NCBI GenBank assembly: GCA_017470485.1
Contig: JAFUYQ010000013.1
Span: forward strand, 1 to 64,000
Direction of reading: 5' to 3'
Origin: Synergistaceae bacterium
GTDB lineage: Bacteria; Synergistota; Synergistia; Synergistales; Aminobacteriaceae
DNA: 64,000 nucleotides
Under the pieces are notes generated by a model. That model was not told the origin of the DNA, made no database searches, and worked only from the letters and a program-made list of their open reading frames with translations. The position numbers and the translations under genes are program-made. Shown here one piece after another: positions 55,538-62,973 of this stretch (the first letter of the stretch is position 1; each line of letters starts with the position of its first letter).

Positions 55538-56902
55538 TTACAGCATGTAGAGCGATATTCCATAGATTGCCAGAACAGCGACAACTCCCTGAATCAGTGT
55601 CGCCATTGTCTGAGCCTTGTACGCCGTGTTCAGATCCATATCTGAGAACTGCGTTACTACCCAGAAGTAAGAGTCGTTAGCGTGCGAGACGACCATAGCT
55701 CCGCTTCCGATAGCCAGCGTTGCGAGAACGCCGCCCATCGGTGAGCCGAGTCCCAATGACGCGAGCATAGGCGCAATGATTTCGGCTGTCGTTACGATTG
55801 CGACTGTCGATGAACCCTGAGCGGTCTTCAGTGCCGCCGCGATTATGAACGGAAGGAATATCCCGAAGTTGTAGGACGATAAAGCCTCGCCGATGTAGTT
55901 CCCGACTCCCGAAGCCGCGATTACCGCACCGAGTCCGCCGCCTGCCGCCGTAATCATGATGATGTTAGCCCCGTCCTTAACGCCAGCTCCGATCCAGCCG
56001 TTAGTAACTTCCTCATTGAGGGGAGCGAGGAAGAAGCAGAGTATAACGCCTATCGAAAGAGCGATGACCGGATTGCCCAAGAATGACGAGACGATGAAGA
56101 GAGTTGATTCTTTGCCGCCGATTTTAGCGAGTGTTGAGGGGTAGCTGATGAATGAGCTGAACGCAATCAGTATCAGCGGAATAAGAATCGGTGCGAACGA
56201 CTTGAAGACTGACGGTAATTTACCGTACTTAGCTTTAAGCTCCTCGTATGAGCCGCCCTCCTCAGTGTTTGTGTCGAAAGGCACTGGGAGTTTCGGCCCT
56301 GCGATTAAAGCGTAGATGTAGCCGGCTAGTACCGAGACGATTGAGACGGCAATGCCCCACATTATGACCATGCCCAAATCTGCTCCGAGTTTGTCAGCGG
56401 CGGCTATAGGGCCGGGAGTCGGGGGAACAAGCGTGTGAGTGGCGTAAAGACCTGTCGAGAGGGCAATAGCCATTGTTGAGAGGCTTACCTTGCTCCGGCG
56501 AGCCAAAGACTTGTTGAGGGACGAGAGGATTACGAAGCCTGAGTCGCAGAAGACTGGAATCGAGACTACCCAGCCTATGAGGCTCATAGCGAGGGCAGGG
56601 CGTTTTTCGCCGACGACTTTAAGCACCGAGTCGGCCATCGTGAAAGCAGCTCCCGATTTCTCAAGCATAGCTCCGATTATCGTACCGAGAAGAATGACGA
56701 TACCGATACCCCTGCAAGTTCCGCCGAAGCCGTTGAGAATAGTGTCGAGGACTTTGGCCGGAGCCATACCGACAGCCAGTCCCATAGCGAGAGCGACCGC
56801 GAAAAGCGCGACGAACGGGTGGAACTTCATCTTAGAGATGAGGAGAACCATTAAGATGATGGCGATTACGAGAATTACAACTAGCATTGAACCCTGAACC
56901 AT
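55538..56902 (-). CDS. GntP-family gluconate-type permease
   Basis: A 454-residue, twelve- to fourteen-span symporter of the GntP family. Motifs include THTLVPPTPGPIAAADKLGAD near 155 and GVLATLAIGSGAMVVSHANDSYFW near 385, the family hallmarks. Substrates are gluconate or other sugar acids, and also some hydroxy acids. No gluconate kinase or dehydratase gene is adjacent, so the substrate is open. It has an extended -10 promoter upstream and a terminator downstream, so it is a single-gene unit. Confidence 0.9.
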   Translation of the reverse strand: MVQGSMLVVILVIAIILMVLLISKMKFHPFVALFAVALAMGLAVGMAPAKVLDTILNGFGGTCRGIGIVILLGTIIGAMLEKSGAAFTMADSVLKVVGEKRPALAMSLIGWVVSIPVFCDSGFVILSSLNKSLARRSKVSLSTMAIALSTGLYATHTLVPPTPGPIAAADKLGADLGMVIMWGIAVSIVSVLAGYIYALIAGPKLPVPFDTNTEEGGSYEELKAKYGKLPSVFKSFAPILIPLILIAFSSFISYPSTLAKIGGKESTLFIVSSFLGNPVIALSIGVILCFFLAPLNEEVTNGWIGAGVKDGANIIMITAAGGGLGAVIAASGVGNYIGEALSSYNFGIFLPFIIAAALKTAQGSSTVAIVTTAEIIAPMLASLGLGSPMGGVLATLAIGSGAMVVSHANDSYFWVVTQFSDMDLNTAYKAQTMATLIQGVVAVLAIYGISLYML

Positions 56903-56961
56903 GATGAAAGAAAATTCTCCTTCCTGAAAATAATTTTGTGAAAATCTATGTGTTAGGTAAA

Positions 56962-56970
56962 ATTATAGCA
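56962..56970 (-). promoter_or_regulatory. Extended -10 promoter of the GntP permease gene
   Basis: TGCTATAAT on the minus strand, 60 bases before the ATG; no clear -35. Confidence 0.62.
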
Positions 56971-56996
56971 AGTTTGCGCGAAAGGTGATGATTAGT

Positions 56997-57551
56997 TTGA
57001 ACGAACGTATGAAAATGACCGCAGGGGAGTTATACAATCCTGCTGACGAGGAACTCTATACCCTGAGGATAAAGGCAAGTAAACTGTGCGCGAAGTATAA
57101 CGGTCTTACGGAGGCTGACGAGGAGGAACGCTATAGCATTTTGAAGGAGCTTATGCCGTACTCGCTTCATAACCCGTATTTCAGAGGGCCGCTTTACGTT
57201 GACTACGGAATGAATATACACATAGGGAAGGATTTTTACGCTAATTTCTGCACGACTATACTTGATGTCTGCCCTGTTACGATTGGCGATAACGTTATGC
57301 TTGGTACTAACGTGTCGCTTTTAACGCCTGTACACCCTTTGAAGTGGCAGGACAGGAACTCCCAGCTTGAGTACGGGAAGCCCATAACAATCGGAAGCAA
57401 CTGCTGGCTTGCCTCTAATGTTACCGTAACGGCAGGGGTAACAATCGGTGAAGGTTCTGTAATCGGTGCCGGAAGTGTCGTAACGAAGGATATTCCGTCA
57501 GGAGTATTAGCCGCCGGAAATCCGTGCAGGGTAATCAAAACTATTGAATAA
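56997..57551 (+). CDS. Maltose/galactoside O-acetyltransferase family protein
   Basis: A left-handed beta-helix acetyltransferase that uses acetyl-CoA to acetylate a sugar. The 184-residue protein has the Maa/LacA start MTAGELYNPADEEL and the hexapeptide repeats VTIGDNVMLGTNVSLLTP and GVTIGEGSVIGAGSVVTK, with the catalytic His in TPVHPLKWQDR and CoA-binding SNCWLASNV. TTG at 56997 is 8 bases after AAAGGTGA; ATG at 57009 is an alternative. Physiological acceptor unknown; family members also act in sugar detoxification. Confidence 0.9.
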   Translation: MNERMKMTAGELYNPADEELYTLRIKASKLCAKYNGLTEADEEERYSILKELMPYSLHNPYFRGPLYVDYGMNIHIGKDFYANFCTTILDVCPVTIGDNVMLGTNVSLLTPVHPLKWQDRNSQLEYGKPITIGSNCWLASNVTVTAGVTIGEGSVIGAGSVVTKDIPSGVLAAGNPCRVIKTIE

Positions 57552-57558
57552 AAATTGA

Positions 57559-57590
57559 CCTCCCTAATTTTGAGGGAGGCCGTTTTCTTT
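57559..57590 (+). terminator. Intrinsic terminator after the acetyltransferase gene
   Basis: Perfect 7-bp stem CCTCCCT/AGGGAGG (57559-57565 with 57573-57579), T-rich tail. Confidence 0.75.
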
Positions 57591-57591
57591 C

Positions 57592-57765
57592 TTATTGACA
57601 TACTCCCCACGACTGAAGTCGGGAGATTCTGGTATCTTCAAACTTGCCTAATTCCTCAGGTCTTACTAGTTCTCCTCCAATAGTTGATGCCCCAACTATT
57701 TTTTTATTATAGCATACTAACTGCTTATCCCAATGTCTAAAGACAGGTGCTTGCGCCGAAGAATT
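57592..57765 (-). mobile_element. IS200/IS605-type element remnant (3' end of tnpB and right-end hairpin)
   Basis: On the minus strand an open frame ending at 57592 encodes ...STIGGELVRPEELGKFED and then TRISRLQSWGVCQ, which matches the C-terminal ends of IS605-family TnpB proteins. The RLQSWG codons are formed by the typical right-end hairpin CGACTGAAGTCG (57609-57620). The frame is open up to about 57765 but contains neither the RuvC nor the zinc-finger domain, so only the last 50-60 codons remain. No tnpA is present. It lies between the acetyltransferase terminator and the PepSY gene stop. An omega-RNA-like 3' part may also survive here. Confidence 0.72.
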
Positions 57766-58110
57766 TCAGTCATCGAGTTTGAACTTCAGCACTTCGCCTG
57801 TTACAGCGTCGATGTCAATGTCATACTCATTTGCTCCCGAAACAGCCTCAAGCGACCATACCGGCCTGAAATCCGCCGGCTTCCTGTAATAATCATCTTC
57901 GTCATCAAGGTCAGCGTCTTTGAATCTCACGTTATCATTTCCGATTTTCTCACGGGCGATTCTCTGAGCCTCCTCAAGCGGAATGAGTGTCATATTTCTT
58001 CTTGCGGCCTCATCGCGGACGAACCTTTCATTATTATGGCCGGCCAGCGCAATCCCTGCGAACGATACCGTCATTACGGCGAGCATAACGAAACATAAAA
58101 ACTTCTTCAT
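57766..58110 (-). CDS. Secreted PepSY-domain protein
   Basis: A 114-residue exported protein: signal peptide 1-23 (ending ALA), then one PepSY domain with IPLEEAQRIAREKIG and the paired strand motif YDIDIDAVTGEVLKF at the C-terminus. PepSY domains are often protease-inhibitor modules or ion-responsive folds. An acidic DLDDEDDYY loop separates the halves. The stop is directly next to the tnpB remnant; the protein itself ends normally. AGGAGG lies upstream of the ATG. Confidence 0.83.
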   Translation of the reverse strand: MKKFLCFVMLAVMTVSFAGIALAGHNNERFVRDEAARRNMTLIPLEEAQRIAREKIGNDNVRFKDADLDDEDDYYRKPADFRPVWSLEAVSGANEYDIDIDAVTGEVLKFKLDD

Positions 58111-58128
58111 TCCCTCAACGCCTCCTGT

Positions 58129-58161
58129 AAAAAAAATTCCCTCCCGAATGTCTCAGGAGGG
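58129..58161 (-). terminator. Intrinsic terminator of the PAP2 phosphatase gene
   Basis: Stem CCCTCC/GGAGGG (58139-58144 with 58156-58161), then eight T on the minus strand. It overlaps the leader of the downstream PepSY gene. Confidence 0.75.
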
Positions 58162-58173
58162 TTTCATTATAAC

Positions 58174-59136
58174 TTAATTTCCTTTTTGCGTCAGTTTAAT
58201 AACGGCAGGCCACACAAAGATTGCCCAGAAACTGAACGAGAAACCTATGACCATATATGCCCATCTTGCTGTCAGCATTTCAATCAGCGGATTAAGCATG
58301 AATGTGTAAGTCTTGGTGAAATTGAAGATAATGAAGTAATATGGAATCGCTCCGACTACTGCGAGAATTATCCCTTTGAGGCCGAGTCCTGTCGACTCGA
58401 AATTAACGAATGTTTTTTCGAGGAAACGCCCGATTACGATTCCGAGCATCATTCCGATTCCGTGAAATGTATCATTCATCATCTTGATAGGGTCAACAAG
58501 AAGTTTTCCGTCAACGTAATCCATCGGGTATGACTTGTTCATGACGTACCAGAGGTCTAATCCGCAGAGAATTAACGCGATTACGAGGAAGATATTTTCA
58601 CGCTCAGGCGTTGAGAGTATTTTAGAGGCCAGCCAAACGGAGCATAATCCCAAGAATGTTCCGACAAGTACGTCCTGAGGCGTGTGAACTCCAAGATAAT
58701 TCCTTGAAAACGCCGTGAGTATTATAGCGATTACACAGAGCGCGGCGAAAAGCGGAGCGCGTTTCTTAGTGAGTACAGCGAGTCCGCCGTAGACGGGCGA
58801 CGACCACATTGTGTGTCCGCTGGGGAACGAGTAGCCGCCTGCTGTCTTTATAGCGTCGCCGGCAGGAATGATTCTGGGGTCTCTTATCCATGGCCGGTAA
58901 GCGCAGACTGTGAGCTTAACGAAGCCGTTGATGAACCAGCTTATTCCGACAGAGAAGAAAAGGAAAAGACCATTCCTCTTATTAATGCACCAGTAGACGA
59001 TGAGAGGGGCAAAGAGAAGCCAGCTTAACGCGAAGAACGAAAGCTCCTCAAAAAACACGCTGACAGCATTGCTTCCTAACGCCGCCTCAATACTGTTCCG
59101 CAAATCCTGAACCCATAGCAAATATGTCATATCCAT
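58174..59136 (-). CDS. PAP2-family membrane phosphatase
   Basis: An integral membrane phosphatase, probably for lipid-linked phosphates. The 320-residue protein has the three PAP2 motifs in order: KLTVCAYRPW (KxxxxxxRP) near 75, YSFPSGHTMWS (PSGH) near 108 and SRNYLGVHTPQDVLVG (SRxxxxxHxxxD) near 150. About eight hydrophobic segments follow and surround these. Undecaprenyl pyrophosphate recycling is one possible role; the long C-terminal membrane part is unlike small UppP-type PAP2 proteins. Confidence 0.88.
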   Translation of the reverse strand: MDMTYLLWVQDLRNSIEAALGSNAVSVFFEELSFFALSWLLFAPLIVYWCINKRNGLFLFFSVGISWFINGFVKLTVCAYRPWIRDPRIIPAGDAIKTAGGYSFPSGHTMWSSPVYGGLAVLTKKRAPLFAALCVIAIILTAFSRNYLGVHTPQDVLVGTFLGLCSVWLASKILSTPERENIFLVIALILCGLDLWYVMNKSYPMDYVDGKLLVDPIKMMNDTFHGIGMMLGIVIGRFLEKTFVNFESTGLGLKGIILAVVGAIPYYFIIFNFTKTYTFMLNPLIEMLTARWAYMVIGFSFSFWAIFVWPAVIKLTQKGN

Positions 59137-59282
59137 AAAGACATTCTGCCTCCTGTGAAAAAATTATTCCGGCTTTAACTCCGCCGAAACTGTATGATTT
59201 TATCAGATTTAATTTTTAGTGAACGTTATAAATACAAAAGCATGTAAAAAATTTTTTTCAGTATATACAATAAATAATTCTA

Positions 59283-59291
59283 TGCTATGAT
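59283..59291 (+). promoter_or_regulatory. Candidate extended -10 promoter of the small secreted protein gene
   Basis: TGCTATGAT, one mismatch from an extended -10, 43 bases before the ATG at 59334, with AGGAGG between. Confidence 0.5.
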
Positions 59292-59333
59292 TCCCCCAAA
59301 CAAATTTCAATTAATCAGGAGGAACAATTCACA

Positions 59334-59768
59334 ATGAAGCGTTCATTAGCATTAGCGGCAGTATTGGTACTCGTACTCACGGCAGCAGCATTCGCACAGG
59401 ACTTCGGGAAATTCTCGCTCGATGTCGCCGACGGCTGGACAGCAAGTCAGGAAGGCCCTACAGCAGTCATCACAAAGAACGACAACACTGCTTCTCTCTC
59501 AATCACCGTTGCACCCCACGAGGGAAACTCAAAGCCCGCACTCGCTGACGCATTTGTGGCCGAGTTCAAGAACTCATTTGCAGAGGTCGGAAAGCCCGTA
59601 GCTGATGCAGACGGCGATTTCTCATGGGAAATGAAGACCGCTAACGGTGCAGTATCACAGGCAAATCTTTCGGCAGATGACAAAGATTTCATACTCATCG
59701 TATTGACCAACGCTGAGGCAGCTCCCGATGACATCGCTAAGATGCTCGGCTCATTCACTCAGAAATAA
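59334..59768 (+). CDS. Small secreted protein, PsbP/DcrB-like pattern
   Basis: A 144-residue exported protein with signal peptide 1-21 (ending AFA). The mature part starts FGKFSLDVADGWTASQEG and has the alternating strands of the Mog1/PsbP/DcrB-like fold, suggested by the FSLDVADGW-type first strand. It is paralogous to the protein encoded just downstream. A strong Shine-Dalgarno and its own terminator suggest good expression. Function unknown. Confidence 0.78.
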   Translation: MKRSLALAAVLVLVLTAAAFAQDFGKFSLDVADGWTASQEGPTAVITKNDNTASLSITVAPHEGNSKPALADAFVAEFKNSFAEVGKPVADADGDFSWEMKTANGAVSQANLSADDKDFILIVLTNAEAAPDDIAKMLGSFTQK

Positions 59769-59790
59769 CCGCATTAATCCGCTCATGAAT

Positions 59791-59817
59791 GCTCCCGTAT
59801 GCAAACGGGAGCTTTTT
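59791..59817 (+). terminator. Intrinsic terminator between the two small secreted protein genes
   Basis: Perfect 8-bp stem (59791-59798 with 59805-59812) and five T. Confidence 0.88.
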
Positions 59818-59851
59818 GTTATGGTATATTTACGTGGGAGGTGCAGATTTT

Positions 59852-60289
59852 TTGAGACTTGGAAAAATTTTATGTACAGCGTTAATTCTTCTGCTTAGTG
59901 TTCCTGCATTCGGAAGCATTGAGCATTTCGGGGCTTTGAGCGTTGAAGTCCCTTCAGGCTGGACGGCTGAACAGCAGGGAAGCGTAACAGTAATCCGGAA
60001 ACTCAGTGATAATTCTTCCGTTGCGGTCGCCGTAAACTCTAAAGGGTCAGCGTCGCTTTCAGATATTGCCGAACATCTTTATACCCAGATGAACGGTAAC
60101 TCGCTTGAAGAAGATTCGGACGGTGATTACACGTTCCGATACAAGAGTACATCGGGGGCTGAAGGCATAGTGATACTTACCGACAGCGGTGAAGGGCGTT
60201 ACATTTTGATTTCTGTATCAGGTATTGAGAATGAGGGCATTCATGATGAATTTGACAGGATTATCGACTCGCTTGACTGGAATGAATAA
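59852..60289 (+). CDS. Small secreted protein, paralog of the preceding gene
   Basis: A 145-residue exported protein. Signal peptide MRLGKILCTALILLLSVPAFG; mature part HFGALSVEVPSGWTAEQQGS is clearly related to the upstream protein (FGKFSLDVADGWTASQEG). The start is the TTG at 59852, 9 bases after GGGAGGTG; an ATG-type start further up would lie in the terminator hairpin. It overlaps the M48 protease gene by 8 bases, so the two are probably translated together. Function unknown. Confidence 0.78.
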   Translation: MRLGKILCTALILLLSVPAFGSIEHFGALSVEVPSGWTAEQQGSVTVIRKLSDNSSVAVAVNSKGSASLSDIAEHLYTQMNGNSLEEDSDGDYTFRYKSTSGAEGIVILTDSGEGRYILISVSGIENEGIHDEFDRIIDSLDWNE

Positions 60290-60956
60290 GGCAGTATTGA
60301 TTCTTTTTCTGCTGATTTTCTGCGGAACTGCCCGCGCCGAGATTGACAAGCTGACAGTAACTAAGGCATGGAAAAGAATCGTTAAGGCTGACGGGTTTCA
60401 GAATACCCCGATATATTTCGAGAAGGATTTGGAGCCGAATGCGTGGGTTAAGTTCGAGGACGAAAATAAATACACCGTTCACGTAACAAAAGGACTGATG
60501 AAAATTCTGGCCAATGAGGACGAAATAGCAGGAGTTCTCGGTCATGAGCTGGGACACATAAGGCTTGGGCATTACAGCGGAATGGTTCTTACCGACACCG
60601 CAAGAACAGTTATGGGTATAAACTCCGAGATAGCATACGATATTTCCGCCGCAGTCGGTAAAACTGAAATGGATCTTCACGAAAGCTCATTCAGCCGTAA
60701 GCAGGAGACTGAAGCAGATGATTACGGAACGGCACTTCTGAGGAAGGCGCGCTACAAGCCCAGAGGACTCTATGACGCAATAATAAAGCTGGAGACTAAC
60801 GGCTACGGCACAGGCAAGAACGGCTTCAGCTCGCACCCGTCAACCAATGAGAGACTAATTAACCTTGCGGAGAAAGCCGGAATTACTCCGGGTATCAATG
60901 ACGGGACTGTTATAGGCATGGAGGATATAGCGAATATACTTTTAGGGCGGAAGTAG
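60282..60956 (+). CDS. Secreted M48-family metalloprotease
   Basis: A 224-residue zinc protease. Signal peptide MNKAVLILFLLIFCGTARA; zinc site HELGH in GVLGHELGHIRLGH near 107; the third ligand Glu in KQETEADDYG near 145. It is shorter than BepA/YcaL-type M48 proteins and lacks their TPR domain. Start is the ATG at 60282, where the signal peptide begins, overlapping the paralog gene by 8 bases. In this position it could act on the small secreted proteins or on outer-membrane folding; this is inference. Confidence 0.87.
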   Translation: MNKAVLILFLLIFCGTARAEIDKLTVTKAWKRIVKADGFQNTPIYFEKDLEPNAWVKFEDENKYTVHVTKGLMKILANEDEIAGVLGHELGHIRLGHYSGMVLTDTARTVMGINSEIAYDISAAVGKTEMDLHESSFSRKQETEADDYGTALLRKARYKPRGLYDAIIKLETNGYGTGKNGFSSHPSTNERLINLAEKAGITPGINDGTVIGMEDIANILLGRK

Positions 60957-60970
60957 CGGAACTGAAAACG

Positions 60971-61006
60971 AAAGACCCCCAACGGAATGTCAGGGGTCTT
61001 TTTTTT
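60971..61006 (+). terminator. Intrinsic terminator after the M48 protease gene
   Basis: Stem AAAGACCCC/GGGGTCTTT (60971-60979 with 60993-61001) and a T run to 61006. It faces the convergent phase-variable gene. Confidence 0.85.
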
Positions 61007-61015
61007 GACGGCAGG

Positions 61016-62768
61016 CTACCTGCCTTTCTGCGTTACCTTAATGGTTACTTGCGCTCCTGTTTCTCTCCCTACAAGAACAATGTACGCTGTCCTTGATGAG
61101 CTTGAGGTATTCCTGAATCTGTACAGCATAAGCTGATGATTTCCGCTGAATCTGCTTGAGTTCATTATCGCCACCCAGTTCGTGCCCATTCTCCAGTTTG
61201 AATCAAACACGGTAGCGGTGCATTGTTCGTCAGCAGTAATGTTGATGTAGCTATTCCCGAAAGTAGCAGGAAGTTCGATTGATGTACTCTCTGCCATTAT
61301 TCGGGGCGGAGCGTCAACGAACATGTAATCTCTGTACGTTGACTTCCCGTAGTCCATGTGGCGCAGGAAAACTCCAAGTGATGTAGAGCCTAAAGCTCCC
61401 TGATGACGGAAATTGAGAATGTATGATTTGCCGTGATTCTTGTAGTAATCAGGCTTCACTCTCCACACTGCCTCAACTTTTGGCCTCAGAGTTCCGCGAG
61501 AAACCACAGACGGATTCTGCCACGCATACTCAGGGTGCTTGAAGCGGAATATCCATCTGGCATTGTTGACTCCATTGCTGTAACTGTGGTCTTCGATGTC
61601 ATAGTCATAACCCTTGTAGGTTGTGGACTTGCTGAAGTTTATCCCCGCGCTGCCCCCGATTGTTGTGGAATCGCCCTGACTGTTTGACGTGAAGCCTACA
61701 TTTCCGCCAATATTGATTCCCCTGCTGTTCGTGTAGCTGTACTCCCTGTTGTCATTTTCAGGGTCATACTGGTAAAGCATTACGTTGCTGTTCGTCAGAG
61801 TGTCAAACCAAGTGTCAAGGTCATACCAGCTCGAATAACCTAATTTGACCAGCGGAACTGTTCTTTTTTTCTCACTTTCTGACGGCGAATAGCCCCCTCT
61901 TATCCTGACATAGTAGAAATCATCGTGATTATACCTGTCCTCGAACGAATGCCAGCTGTACACCTCATACTGAGGCCGCATAACTATGTATCTGTTGGCG
62001 TAATCGAATTGTCTTGATTTGCCGTAGATGTCGTTCTCTGAGAACGATGACTGGAATTGAGCTTTCACCTTTTCAGCAGACTGTATGCCGCTCTCGTGGA
62101 GACTGTCGATATTCTTCGTCCACTCAAGGAATCTTTCCGCCCTCTGCTTTGCGATGTCCGCGCTTGAGGCTTGAGGCAGAGTATCTTCTGCTGCTTGGAA
62201 CGAATCAGACACTTCTGGAGCTTCACTATCCTCAGAGACAACGCCCAAGAGTCCTTTTTCTTCGAGTTCTTCAGTTACGTCATACGAGGATAAATCAACG
62301 CTTATGTTCACGGACGGAACAGCGATGTACTCATATATCATTCCGCCTCCGTCATGCCGTGCCGTTAATGCGTAGATTTCGGCGTGAGGGTCAACAGCGT
62401 CATCGGGTATGACCTGTTCGGGTTCGAGACTGAGAATCTCTCTGAGCTTGTCGATATGTTCTTGGGTCGGGTATGAGAGTGTGAAGATTGCTCCTCTGGC
62501 GAACGCTTCCCTGAACGCCGGAGCGTTCTCGTCCGTGAGGGCAAGAAGTGTCCGTTTTGTAACCAGTGAGACGCTTCCCTTGTCGAGCGATTCGGGCTGG
62601 GTATCGCTGCTTACGTTTTCCTCAAGGTACTGTGTTGTTTCACCTTGCTGTTGATTACCTACGTAAACAGCGTCCCCCCCCCCCCCCTCCGCAATTCAGC
62701 GTACCCAGTGTGCTGAAGAACAACACCAGCACTGACACTGTGAACGCTGTAAAACCTTTTTGAGTCAT
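61016..62768 (-). pseudogene. Phase-variable exported protein gene, out of frame here at a 14-G tract
   Basis: Two parts lie in different frames. The first (ATG at 62768, Shine-Dalgarno AGGAGG) encodes a signal peptide, MTQKGFTAFTVSVLVLFFST, ending in Cys26 and poly-Gly; with 14 G it stops after 37 residues. The second frame runs open from the G tract to 61016. With 13 G (or 10, 16) both join into a 583-residue protein. The body starts DAVYVGNQQQGETTQYLEEN; the middle (about 340-450) is aromatic-rich with a Gly/Ser/Thr alternating stretch (INIGGNVGFTSNSQGDSTTI); the last 85 residues look like a BACON-type domain ending ITADEQCTATVFDSNW and VTQKGR. Cys26 before Gly suggests a lipoprotein, but the lipobox TLNC is atypical. 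First in-frame ATG after the tract is at 62341. Confidence 0.82.
62674..62687 (-). repeat. 14-G homopolymer tract (minus strand) in the phase-variable gene
   Basis: Fourteen consecutive C on the plus strand. It directly follows the Cys and first Gly codons of the signal peptide. Length is counted in the given sequence; an assembly or read error of one base cannot be excluded. Confidence 0.9.
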
Positions 62769-62808
62769 TTTGGGAATACCTCCTGTGAAAAATTTATGAT
62801 TAGTGGTT

Positions 62809-62817
62809 AGTATAGCA
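62809..62817 (-). promoter_or_regulatory. Extended -10 promoter of the phase-variable gene
   Basis: TGCTATACT on the minus strand, 41 bases before the ATG at 62768; no -35. Confidence 0.5.
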
Positions 62818-62973
62818 TACGTGTTACTGCCTTTATGTTTTGTCGCAAAAAATTCCGTTTTATGAGATAATTCATTTTAATAAATCCATTCAACAAGTTC
62901 TTGCAGGTGGTCAAAAAGTTTAATTTCGCCCGTCTGCTTGGTTAAAAACCAGAAAGGAGTCACTAAATTACAC

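Noticed and set aside
57706..57711. TATAAT box as promoter of an unknown minus-strand gene
   Set aside because: It lies inside the tnpB remnant, in an A/T-rich run, with no intact gene downstream; kept only as a remark.
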